Below, piece by piece: positions 33,020 through 44,900 of a stretch of DNA of 64,000 nucleotides (positions are counted from its first letter, which is position 1; the number at the start of each line of letters is the position of its first letter). The position numbers and the translations under genes were made by a program. The stretch is from Ctena decussata (lineage: Eukaryota; Mollusca; Bivalvia; Lucinida; Lucinidae): the NCBI GenBank assembly GCA_963989385.1, contig OZ022499.1, positions 50,891,757 through 50,955,756 on the forward strand, written 5' to 3'. The notes under the pieces were generated by a model. That model was not told the DNA's origin. It saw nothing but the letters and a program-made list of their open reading frames with translations, and did not search any database.

Positions 33020-33190
33020 AGCAGAACGAAAATTCTGCAGAAAATTCTGCAGAAGATTCTGCAGAATTTTCTGCAGAATTTTCTGCAGAAAAAGTGGTAA
33101 AGTTAGCGAAATTAATATTCTGCAGAATTTTCTGCAGAATTTTCTGCAGAAAAAAGTGGTAAGGATAGCGAATTGAAAATTCTGCAAAAT
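33020..33190. repeat. Terminal TTTTCTGCAGAA palindrome cluster, left
   Basis: At least eight ATTCTGCAGAA/TTTTCTGCAGAA words are strung together. Two conserved spacers, AAAGTGGTAAAGTTAGCG and AAAGTGGTAAGGATAGCG, separate them. The mirror-image cluster is at 49,972-50,105. Each word is itself a palindrome around CTGCAG. Confidence 0.9.
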
Positions 33191-36100
33191 TTAGCAGTTT
33201 TTATTTCTTTGTTCTGTCATCTATAGGCCACAAAATGTGATTGCGCACCGTTTACCGCACTACTCTATCTCATATGTGGACCGAGATATTCACAAACATC
33301 GCATAGTTTCTTCTGCTGGAAAGTAGCAGAACCAAATTTCAGAAACCCTTTATTTGAAAAGTTTAATTTCTATGTTCTATCATCTGGAGGCTACAAAATG
33401 TGAGTGAGCGCCGTTTACCGCACTACTCTATCTCATAAGTGGACCGAGATATTCACAAAAATCGCATATTTTCTTCTGCTAGAGAGTAGCAGAACGAAAT
33501 TAAAGAAACCCTTTGTTAGCAAAGTTTGATTTCTATGTTCTGTCATCTAAAGGCCATAAAATGTGAGTGAGCACCGTTTACCGCACCTCTCTATCTCATA
33601 AGTGGATCGAGATATTCACAAAAATCGCATATTTTCTTCTGCTGGAAAGTAGCAGAACGAAATTTCAGAAACCCTTTGTTAGCAAAGTTTGATTTCTATG
33701 TTCTGTCATCTGAAGGCCACAAAAAGTGAGTGAGCGCCGTTTACCGTACTACTCTATCTCATAAGTGGAACAAGATATTCACAAAAATTGCATATTTTCT
33801 TCTGCTAGAGAGTAGCAGAACGAAATTAAAGAAACCCTTTGTTAGCAATGTTTGATTTCTATGTTCTGTCATATAGAGGCCATAAAATGTGAGTGAGCAC
33901 CGTTTACCGCACTACTCTATCTCATAAGTGGACCGAGATATTCACAAAAATCTCATATTTTCTTTTGCTGAAAGTAGCAGAACGAAATTTCAGAAACCCT
34001 TTTGTTCGCAAAGTTTGATTTCTATATCCTGTCATCTGGAGGCCACAAAAAGTGAGTGAACGCCGTTTACCGCACTACTCTATCTCATAAGTGGACCGAG
34101 ATATTCACAAAAATCGCATATTTTCTTCTGCTGGAAAGTAGCAGAACGAAATTTCAGAAACCCTTTGTTTGCAAAGTTTGATTTCTATGTTCTGTCATCT
34201 GGAGGCCACAAAAAATGAGTGAGCGTCGTTTACCGCACTACTCTATCTCATAAGTGGACCGAGATATTCACAAAAATCGCATATTTTCTTCTGCTGGAAA
34301 GTAGCAGAACGAAATTTCAGAAACCCTTTGTTAGCAAAAGTTCATTTCTATGTTCTGTCATCTGGAGGCCACAAAAAGTGAGTGAGTGCCGTTTACCGTA
34401 CTACTATATTTCATAAGTGGACCAAGATATTCACAAAAATCGCAAATTTTGTTCTGCTAGAAAGTAACAGAACAAAATTTCAGAAACCCTTTGTTAGCAA
34501 AGTTTGATTTCTATGTTCTGTCATCTGGAGGCCACAAAAAGTGAGTGAGCGCCGTTTACCGCACTACTCTATCTCAAAAGTGGACCGAGATATTCACAAA
34601 AATCGCATATTTTCTTCTGCTAGAGAGTAGCAGAACGAAATTTCAGAAACCTTTGTTAGCAAAAGTTGATTTCTATGTTCTGTCATCTATAGGCCACAAA
34701 ATGTGAGTGCGCACCGTTTACCGCACTACTCTATCTCATATGTGGACCGATATATTCACAAAAATCGCATAGATTCTTCTGCTGGAAAGTAGCAGAACGA
34801 AATTTCAGAAACCCTTTGTTAGCAAAGTTTGATTTCTATGTTCTATCATCTGGAGGCAACAAAAAGTGAGTGAGCGCCGTTTACCGCACTACTCTATCTC
34901 ATAAGTGGACCGAGATATTCACAAAAATCGCATATTTTCTTCTGCTGGAAAGTAGCAGAACGAAATTTCAGAAACCCTTTGTTTACAAAGTTTGATTTCT
35001 ATGTTCTGTCATGTGGAGGCCACAAAATGTGAGTGAGCGCCGTTTACCGCACTACTCTATCTCATAAGTGGACCGAGATATTCACAAAAATCGCATATTT
35101 TCTTCTGCTGGAAAGTAGCAGAACGAAATTTCAGAAACCCTTTGTTTGCAAAGTTTGATTTCTATGTTCTGTCATCTGGAGGCCACAAAAAGTGAGTGAG
35201 CGCCGTTTACCGCACTACTCTATCTCATAAGTGGACCGAGATATTCACAAAAATCGCATATTTTCTTCTGCTAGAGAGTAGCAGAACGAAATTTCAGAAA
35301 CCCTTTGTTAGCAAAGTCTGATTTCTATGTTCTGTCATATAGAAGCCATAAAATGTGAGTGAGCACTATTTACCGCACCTTTCTATCTTATAAGTGCACC
35401 GAGATATTCCCAAAAATCGCAAATTTTCTTCTGCTGGAAAGTAGCAGAACGAAATTTCAGAAACCCTTTGTTTGCAAAGTTTGATTTCTATGTTCTGTCA
35501 TCTGGAGGCCACAAAAAGTGAGTGAGCGCCGTTTACCGCACTACTCTATCTCATAAGTGGACCGAGATATTCACAAATATCGCATATTTTCTTCTGCTAG
35601 AGAGTAGCAGAACGAAATTAAAGACACCCTTTGTTAGCAATGTTTGATTTCTATGTTCTGTCATACAGAGGCCATAAAATATGAGTGAGCACCGTTTACC
35701 GCACCTCTCTATCTCATAAGTGGACCGAGATGTTCACAAAAATCGCATATTTTCTTCTGCTGGAAAGTAGCAGAACGAAATTTCAGAAACCCTTTGTATG
35801 CAAAGTTTGATTTCTATTCTCTGTCATCTGGAGGCCACAAAAAGTGAGTGAGCACCGTTTACCGCACCTCTCTATCTCATAAGTGGACCGAGATATTCAC
35901 AAAAATCGCATATTTTCTTCTGCTGGAAAGTAGCAGAACGAAATTTCAGAAACCCTTTGTTTGCAAAGTTTGATTTCTATGTTCTGTCATCTGGAGGCCA
36001 CAAAAAGTGAGTGAGCGCCGTTTACCGCACTACTCTATCTCATAAGTGGACCGAGATATTCACAAAAATCGCATATTTTCCTCTGCTAGAGAGTAGCAGA

Positions 36101-37425
36101 ACGAAATTAAAGAAACCCTTTGTTAGCAATGTTTGATTTCTATGTTCTGTCATATAGAGGCCATAAAATGTGAGTGAGCACCGTTTACCGCACCTCTCTA
36201 TCTCATAAGTGGACCGAGATATTCACAAAAATCGCATATTTTCTTCTGCTGGAAAGTAGCAGAACGAAATTTTAGAAACCCTTTGTATGCAAAGTTTGAT
36301 TTCTATGTTCTGTCATCTGGAGGCCACAAAATGTGAGTGAGCGCCGTTTACCGCACTACTCTATCTCATAAGTGGACCGAGATATTCACAAAAATCGCAT
36401 ATTTTCTTCTGCTAGAGAGTAGCAGAACGAAATTTCAGAAACCCTTTGTTTGCAAAGTTTGATTTCTATGGTCTGTCGTCTGGAGGTCACAAAATGTGAG
36501 TGAGCGCCGTTTACCGCACTACTCTATCTCATAAGTGGAAAGAGATATTCACAAAAATCGCATATTTTCTTCTGCTAAAGAGTAGCAGAACGAAATTTCA
36601 GAATCCCTTTGTAAACAAAATTTGATTTCTATGTTCTGTCATCTGGAAGCCACAAAATGTGAGTGAGTGCCGTTTACCGCACTACTCTATCTCATAAGTG
36701 GACCGAGATATTCACAAAAATCGCATATTTTCTTCTGCTGGAAAGTAGCAGAACGAAATTAAAGAAACCCTTTGTTAGCAAAGTTTGATTTCTATGTTCT
36801 GTCAAATAGAGGCTATAAAATGTGAGTGAGCACCGTTTACCGCATCTCTCTATCTCATAAGTGGACCGAGATATTCACAAAAATCGCATATTTTCTTCTG
36901 CTGGAAAGTAGCAGAACGAAATTTCAGAAACCCTTTGTATGCAAAGTTTGATTTCTATGTTCTGTCATCTGGAGGCCACAAGAAGTGAGTGAGCGCCGTT
37001 TACCGCACTACTCTATCTCATAAGTGGACCGAGATATTCACAAAAATCGCATATTTTCTTCTGCTGGAAAGTAGCAGAACTAAATTTCAGAAACCCTTTG
37101 TACGCAAAGTTTGATTTCTATGTTCTGTCAACTGGAGGTCACAAAATGTGAGTGAGCACCGTTTAACGCACTACTCTATCTGATAAGTGGACCGAGATAT
37201 TCACAAAATTCGCATATTTTCTTCTGCTGGAGAGTAGCAGAACGAAATTTCAGAAACCCTTTGTTAACAAAGTTTTATTTCTTTGTTCTGTCATCTGGAG
37301 GCCACAAAATGTGAGTGAGCACCGTTTACCGCACCACTCTATCTCATAAGTGGACCGAGATATTCACAAAAATCGCATATTCAGCTGAACAGTAGCAGAA
37401 TGAAAATTCAGAAACCTTGGCCAAC
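33190..37425 (+). repeat. 163-bp satellite array, left arm (~26 copies)
   Basis: Monomer spacing measured at the TGTCAT word is 162, 164, 163, 163, 163 bp for the first units. The monomer includes GTGAGTGAGCGCCGTTTACC, CTCATAAGTGGACCGAGATA and a short hairpin TTCTGCT...AGCAGAA. Paired variants (one with ATTAAAGAAACCC, the next with ATAGAGGCCATAAAATG) recur at about 33,703, 35,510 and 36,000, a sign of higher-order organisation. Copy number is an estimate from length. Confidence 0.95.
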
Positions 37426-37625
37426 AAAGGGGGAGTCTAAATAAAGCATGGTTCCTGACCCCTATCAAAGTGGCTTTTTTTTTGCTGATAAGTGGCATCA
37501 TGAGTCTACTTTATCACAACATATGCCGTTTGATGGGGAGGCATCTATTTTCTGAGAAATAAGCACTTTAAAGTGGATGTGGTGATCACACATGTCAAAT
37601 TGGTATATGTTCAATATTGTTATCC

Positions 37626-37772
37626 TATGTAGGACTTATGAATGCCTACGAAGGGCTTACTAACTCCTACGCTAGGCTAACTAGCTTCTACATAGGACTT
37701 AGTAACTTCTATGTAGGACTTATTAACTCCTACATAGGAGTTACTAACTCCTACGAAGGACTTATTAACTAA
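37626..37772. repeat. 21-bp minisatellite (7 units)
   Basis: Units of the type TACGAAGGACTTATTAACTCC repeat about seven times without indels. On the minus strand this reads as a seven-residue repeat of the type NKSYVGV, and the frame remains open beyond both ends (37677-37898). More scattered, partly inverted units follow to about 37,850. Confidence 0.85.
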
Positions 37773-38110
37773 TAAGATAAGTCCTAAGTAGGTGTTAGTA
37801 AGTGTTACGTAGGACTTATTATCTCCAACGAAGGTGTTAGTAAGGCCTCGAAGCAAGTCGGATGAGCTGATGGCTGATCTGCACAGGTGGTAAAACACCT
37901 AGCCGGCCTTTTCTAGTGGCGCCACACAAATCACTTTCATGAAAATGCTTCAACGATTGGTGAAGACACACGTGTTAGCATGCCCTAGTTTTCATATTCT
38001 ATTATGCAGATATCATTGCGTCTGCAAATAATTCCAGTATAATGTTTGAAATTTACAGAAACTTGCAACTGGAAAAAGGGTGAAAGGTCTGCCATGATGA
38101 AAACAAATAA

Positions 38111-38335
38111 GCAGCTACACGACAAAACCAACAAAGTGGCATGTGCGCGCAGCCAAGACTCAGGTCAGCCTGGGCATCCGCCCAGTCTGATCAGAGTCTT
38201 CGCTGTGCGCTTGGAGCAAGCTTAGCTAACCTTTAAGCGCATAAAGAAGAGTCAAATCAGACTGTGCGGATGCCCAGGCTGATCTGAGTCTTCGCTGGAC
38301 GCACATGCCACTTTGTTGGTTTTGTCATGTTGCTC
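38111..38335. mobile_element. Fold-back MITE, second copy
   Basis: AGCTACACGACAAAACCAAC...GTGGCATGTGCGCGCAGC is inverted at the right end. The inner TCAGCCTGGGCATCCGCCCA and TGCCCAGGCTGATCTGAGTC arms match the copy at 17981-18216. The tips are eroded. AAATAA lies on both sides. Confidence 0.8.
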
Positions 38336-39869
38336 AAATAACAATTTCAAAGATTCTTTATGGATTTCATTTTCTGTTTTTAAAGTGGTGGCCACATTTG
38401 ATGTTCGATCCCAGCAGTGTTAGTAAATTTGAAAGCCCCCCTCCACCCCACAACCTTTGCAAGGATGTGTGAGATTACTTTTCATTCTGTTATATTAATA
38501 TGGAAGAATTTGTTAATTTTCTAACAAGGCATATATTCTCTGATCAAAATAGTCCAATTTTGTGCACTGTTTCGTCTGACATTTATATATACGTTCCTCG
38601 CCAAAGGTTAAGCGTGCTGAAAAAGCAAATGTAACAAGACCATTGGAGATAATAACAACTGAATTCTAACTTTTTGTGGAAGTTAATGTATTCTGTCCTG
38701 ATTGGTCAGCATGAAATTTACCAGTTTAATTTAAATTTGAGTAACAACTGCACAAAGCCAGCACAAACGTGCATGTGTGTGAAAAACACATTTTGGGAAG
38801 AAAAAAACCCCGTTATGATCTGCTGTCAGTATTTCTGTTACACCAATTACATGTTCACCAATTTAAGTTTAATGTTTTGGCGAATACGAAACTACTGCTT
38901 TTATAATCATTAAAAGAAGCATTATTTTCTCTCGAAAATGTGAATTTTGGGGCATTGATTTCTCTGCTCGCTCTGTGTATTGCTTACTCAAATTAATTTA
39001 AATTTAATGTTTTACAAAGCTAAGCATTGGTGTTGATGACGGAACGCATTTGGCTTCATAATGAAGGTTAGAACAACGGTTGTCCATCCGTCGGCCAAGT
39101 TTAATCAATATCTATGGAAAAGACCCCCTATTTGCTCGTGCAAACAAGATACATGTAGCACATACATCTTCGGTTTTGTTTTTGTTTTGTTTTGTCTTTT
39201 TTCTTTAAGAGGATCTATGGGAAACATGCGCTTACATATGGATACCCAAGATGGAAAATATAGCTATAAAATCTCGGACGAGTTTGAAATCCAGTCATTT
39301 CCAATGTCAGTAAGGCATTAATGATGTTTGTCAGTGTGACCACAACACATCACAATTTTAACGCCTGTATTCTAGAACGTTACTCACACTCCTGGTGTAA
39401 TCCCTGAATTCACTCATTAATTGAGCGACTCAGAAGTTTCGTATTCTTAAATCTCTCTTAGTCTTGCGGGTTGAGAATTGAGTGATGGTCGAGTGAAGTG
39501 TACACCTCCCTCGAGCCTCACTAGTTTTTACTGACTCATTTATTATGTCCCCAGCTGCCCAACCGTTAATGGGCAAACTGGTTTGGTTAAAGAGCATTTT
39601 GGTTTGCTGGTCTGTTCGCCTGTCTCTAGTCTGTCCGTCCGTAACATGCTCTGGTAGCTGCGAATCTCAAAAACGGCTGATACGAGGATATTGAAATTCT
39701 TATATATGGAATGAATTTGCAGTCCCGTATTCATCTTCTCAAGGGGCCTTGTAACTGAGAAGAAACGACGTGAAAAACATCTGACTTAAGCATTTTGTAT
39801 AGAGATAGCCTTTTGGAATCTGAAGAAATATTTAAGTTGGCATGCGGTTAAACCAGTATTTCATTCATA

Positions 39870-40550
39870 TACTATTCACAAAAAGTAGGGGATTTTCAGG
39901 TATGAAAAATTGAAGCATCTACAACAAATGTGATATTCATATGAAACGCTAAATATTGATAAGATAACTATCTGTTAAGACACTTTTCATGAAGGTTTAG
40001 ACAATATATCCTGTCACGTGATCTGCATACAATTTGTTTCATACAGGGGGTCAGGACTAAAATGTGGTAAATTCGAACAAAAATTTATTCAAATTCTTCA
40101 ACTAAGCTAACCGTTTTATGCACTTTTAAGTTTTGTATGCTAAAAGATTTTTTTCTTCTTCAAAACTGTTATGTTGGGAAGAAAACCAGAAAACAAAATT
40201 CGTACAGGTGCATCGAGTTACCGAAATATTTAGACGTTTATGGCTTGCACTCATTATTTTGATGAGAGAATGTGTAAACCCAATTTTTAGTTTGTAAAAT
40301 GAAGCATGACAAGTGTTTCTCTGTAAATTTTGTAATCTAAAAACAATCTGTTTCCACACCAGATTCGTGTGAAATTCGGTAGTTGACCCCCTGTCTAAAA
40401 CGAATGACACGCAGGTCACGTTACAGGATACACCATCTAAATTGTAATGCAAAATGTCTTATCGAATGTTTGTCTGATGGATACTTGCCGTTTCAGATGA
40501 ATTTATACAATTTTTAATGACTTAATATCCCCTACTTTTTGTGAACAGTA
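39870..40550. mobile_element. TA-flanked element with ~26-bp inverted repeats
   Basis: TACTATTCACAAAAAGTAGG and its near inverse CCTACTTTTTGTGAACAGTA bound 681 bp. TA is on both sides (39868-39869, 40551-40552), as in Tc1/mariner insertions. A 108-codon minus-strand frame (40126-40452) has no recognised motif. Probably non-autonomous. Confidence 0.75.
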
Positions 40551-41459
40551 TATCTTTCATTATCAGCCTTCCATAACTCGATACAACTTACCTTCTGTTG
40601 ACAAGGTCGTAGAACCACGTCATCCTGATGGAGGGCAAGGGCCTGCCTCTGCTTGCAGTAGGTGTTGGGATTGGTAATGTTTTGTGTTGTTTGTGCACGA
40701 CTAAAATATGTTTATTTAAAGGTATACTCTCTCGTATTTCTTTACAAAATAATTACAAAACTATGATTCTGGTTAGTTGTATGCAACATAATTAAGATTT
40801 ATTCAAAAAATCTTCAACGAAAACATCTTTGTTACGGAGGCAGAGACGATATATCAGTGCGTACCCTTCTTGAATATTCACTAATATTTTGTAGTCATAA
40901 ATTGACTGACTTCCACACGCGTTTCTGCAAGCATGTTTTGAATTTTATGATTGGTGGAGTAAATAACTTTACAAAAGCATGAACCTCTAATCTGTGCACG
41001 CGAGTTTTTTCAGCCAATAACTGTCAGAAGCCGATTAAAGAAAGGGCTATAAATTATTCATGGTATAACTTTATCCTGATTAACTATGATTGCTGGGCGT
41101 ATCCAGTCTTCATTTCTGGCGGGAATGGCGGTCCGCTATGACCGCTTTTTGTGTATTTTCTTAAATTGTCCTATTTTCAGTGACCATCACAAATCATAAA
41201 TTTGGCAGATAAATGTAATTTTAAATAGCAATCATTATCATGCCTAGGATATAATGTTTTGTGAGAAATTTAGAAGTTAATAGAAATATTGAGGGTGTTA
41301 ATCTTTAACATGTTTTGTCAATGATTAAACTTTTACTGAACTCTCTTCCTATTTATGTCAATCCTGTGAGCAGAAAAAAAACTCGGATCAGTCTGCGTGG
41401 ATGTGCAGCGATTTGTCCTTTTCTTTTCCTTTTGGCCTTTCTTTGTATAGTACTGGTTT

Positions 41460-41970
41460 TTGTCGCACCTGCTTTAAGAAGGTGCGATATAGTTCACTTT
41501 TCTGTCCATCAGTCATTCCGTCCGTCCACAATTATGTCGACCCTAACATTCGTGTCCATTATTCTCAATCTATGATACCTACGCGTATCAAACCTGGTAT
41601 ATAGTTTCGTCTTAGAATGGTCTCGAGGAACCTTGCACTTATTTTGGCCTATTTTTCATGCTCTAAAATTTTATGTAAGAAATTATGTCGACCCTAGTGT
41701 TCAAGTCCATTTCTTTCCATATATGATACCTGCAATGATCAAACTTGGTATAATGTTTTTTCTTAGAATAGTCTAGGGGATCCTTGCCTCTGTTTTGATT
41801 TATAACCTATATTTTATGCTCTGTTGACTTAGTAAAATTTTACGTCAAAAATTACGCCAACCCTAAAATACTGATCTATTTCTCTGTCTATGATACCTAC
41901 ATTCATCAAACCTAGTATAAAGCTTCTACTAAGGTTGATCTAGAGGATTGTTGCACTTATTTTGACATTT
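41460..41970 (+). repeat. ~160-bp diverged tandem repeat
   Basis: Blocks with AATTATGTCGACCCTA, TATGATACCT and ATCAAACYTGGTATA recur at about 41,530, 41,690 and 41,850. A (GTCC)n-like start (CCGTCCGTCCAC) precedes them. They directly adjoin the right satellite array but are unrelated to it in sequence. Confidence 0.7.
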
Positions 41971-44900
41971 GACCCATAGAGTAGTGCGGTAAACGGCGCT
42001 CACTCACTTTTTGTGGCCTCCATATGACAAAACTAGGAAACCAAACTTTGCTAACAAAGGGTTTCTGAAATTTCGTTCTGCTACTTTCCAGCAGAAGAAA
42101 ATATGCGATTTTTGTGAATATCTCTTTCCACTTATGAGATAAAGTAGTGCGGTAAACGGCGCTCACTCACATTTTGTGACCTCCAGACGACAGACCATAG
42201 AAATCAAACTTTGCTAACAAAGGGTTTCTTTAATTTCGTTCTGCTACTTTCCAGCAGAAGAAAATATGCGATTTTTGTGAATATCTCGGTCCACTTATGA
42301 GATAGAGTAGTGCGGTAAACGGCGCTCACTCACTTTTTGTGGCCTCCAAATGACAGAACATAGAAATCAAACTTTGCTTACAAAGGGTTTCTGAAATTTC
42401 GTTCTGCTACTCTCCAGCAGAAGAAAATATGCGATTTTTGTGAATATCTCGGTCCACTTATGAGATACTGTAGTGCGGTAAACGGCGCTCACTCACATTT
42501 TGTGGCCTCCAGATGACAGAACATAGAAAACAAATTTTGCTAACAAAGGGTTCCTGAAATTTCGTTCTGCTACTCTTTAGCAGAAGAAAATAATATTATG
42601 CGATTTCTGTGAATATCTCGGTCCACTTATGAGATAGAGTAGTGCGGTAAACGGCGCTCACACACATTTTGTGGCCTTCAAATGACAGAACATAGAAATC
42701 AAACTTTGCTAACAAAGGGTTTCTGAAATTTCGTTCTGCTACTTTCCAGCAGAAGAAAATATGCGATTTTTGTGAATATCTCGGTCCACTTATGAGATAG
42801 AGTAGTGCGGTAAACGGCGCTCACTCACTTTTTGTGGCCTCCAAATGACAGAACATAGAAATCAAACTTTGCTTACAAAGGGTTTCTGAAATTTCGTTCT
42901 GCTACTCTCCAGCAGAAGAAAATATGCGATTTTTGTGAATATCTCGGTCCACTTATGAGATACTGTAGTGCGGTAAACGGCGCTCACTCACATTTTGTGG
43001 CCTCCAGATGACAGAACATAGAAAACAAATTTTGCAAACAAAGGGTTCCTGAAATTTCGTTCTGCTACTCTTAAGCAGAAGAAAATATGCGATTTCTGTG
43101 AATATCTCGGTCCACTTATGAGATAGAGTAGTGCGGTAAACGGCGCTCACACACATTTTGTGGCCTTCAAATGACAGAACATAGAAATCAAACTTTGCTA
43201 ACAAAGGGTTTCTGAAATTTCGTTCTGCTACTTTCCAGCAGAAGAAAATATGCGATTTTTGTGAATATCTCGGTCCACTTATGAGATAGAGTAGTGCGTT
43301 AAACGGCGCTCACTCACATTTTGTAACTTCTAGATGACAGAACATAGAAATCAAACTTTGCAAACAAAGGGTTTCTTTAATTTCGTTCTGCTACTTTCCA
43401 GCAGAAGAAAATATGCGATTTTTGTGAATATCTCGGTCCACTTATGAGCTAGAATAGTGCGGTAAACGGCGCTCACTCACTTTTTGTGGCCTCCAAATGA
43501 CAGAACATAGAAATCAAATTTTGCTTACAAAGGGTTTCTGAAATTTCGTTCTGCTACTCTCCAGCAGAAGAAAATATGCGATTTTTGTGAATATCTCGGT
43601 CCGTTTATGAGATAGAGTAGTGCGGTAAACGGCGCTCACTCACATTTTGTGGCCTCCAGATGACAGAACATAGAAATCAAACATTGCTAACATTTCGTTC
43701 TGCTACTTTCCAGCAGAAGAAAATATGCAATTTTTGTTAATATCTCGGTCCACTTATGAGATAGAGTAGTGCGGTAAACGGCGCTCACTCACTTTTTGAG
43801 GCCCCCAGATGACAGAACTAGGAAATCAAACTTTGCTAACAAAGGGTTTCTGAAATTTCGTTCTGCTACTCTTTAGCAGAAGAAAATATGCGATTTTTGT
43901 GAATATCTCGGTCCACTTATGAGATAGAGTAGTGCGGTAAACGGCGCTCACTCACATTTTGTAACCTCCAGATGACAGAACATAGAAATCAAACTTTGCA
44001 AACAAAGGGTTTCTGAAATTTCGTTCTGCTACTTTCCAGCAGAAGAAGATATGCGATTTTTGTGAATATCTCGATCCACTTATGAGAAAGAGAGGTGCGG
44101 TAGACGGTGCTCACTCACATTTTATGGCCTCTAGATGACAGAACATAGAAATCAAACTTTGCTACCAAAGTGTTTCTGAAATTTCGTTCTGCTACTTTCC
44201 AGCAGAAGAAAATATGCGATTTTTGTGAATATCTCGGTCCACTTATGAGATAGTGTAGTGCGATAAACGGCGCTCACTCACATTTTGTGGCCTCCAGATG
44301 ACAGAATATAGAAATAAAATTTTTCTTACAAAAGGTTTCTGAAATTTCGTTCTGCTTCTTTCCAGCAGAAGAAAATATGCGATTTTTGTGAATATCTCGG
44401 TCCACTTATGAGATAGAGTAGTGCGGTAAACGCTGCTCACTCGCATTTTGTGGCCTCCAGATGACAGAACATAGAAATCAATTATTGGTAACAAAGGGTT
44501 TCTTTAATATCGTTTTGCTACTTTCCAGCAGAAGAAAATTTGCGATTTTTGTGAATATCTCGGTCCACTTATGAGATAGAGTAGTGCGGTAAACGGCGCT
44601 CACTCACTTTTTGTGGCCTCCAAATGACGGAACACAGAAATCAAACTTTGCTTACAAAGGGTTTCTGAAATTTCGTTCTGCTACTCTCCATCAGAAGAAA
44701 ATATGAGATTTTTGTGAATATCTCGGTCCGTTTATGAGACAGAGTAGTGTGGTAAACGGCGCTCACTCACATTTTGTGGCCTCCAGATCACAGAACATAG
44801 AAATCAAACTTTGCTAACAAAGGGTTTCTGAAATTTCGTTCTGCTACTTTCCAGCAGAAGAAAATATGCAATTTTTGTTAATATCTCGGTCCACTTATGA

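Larger units (their letters stand above)
37426..41970. other. Centre of the fold-back element
   Basis: Between the two arrays lie a 21-bp minisatellite, a fold-back MITE, a TA-flanked element and a ~160-bp-unit repeat (listed separately). The rest is AT-rich, with no frame above ~110 residues and no transposase motif. Confidence 0.6.

Noticed and set aside
32934..33176. 80-codon frame with repeated FCRKFCR residues
   Set aside because: The repeated residues are a reading of the TTTTCTGCAGAA palindromes; only the first part is mariner coding sequence.
39061..39321. 86-codon frame with a hydrophobic stretch
   Set aside because: No signal peptide at the start, no splice or codon support; the surrounding DNA is AT-rich and unassigned.
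40126..40452. 108-codon frame as a Tc1 transposase
   Set aside because: No helix-turn-helix or DDE motif; the element is too short at 681 bp.
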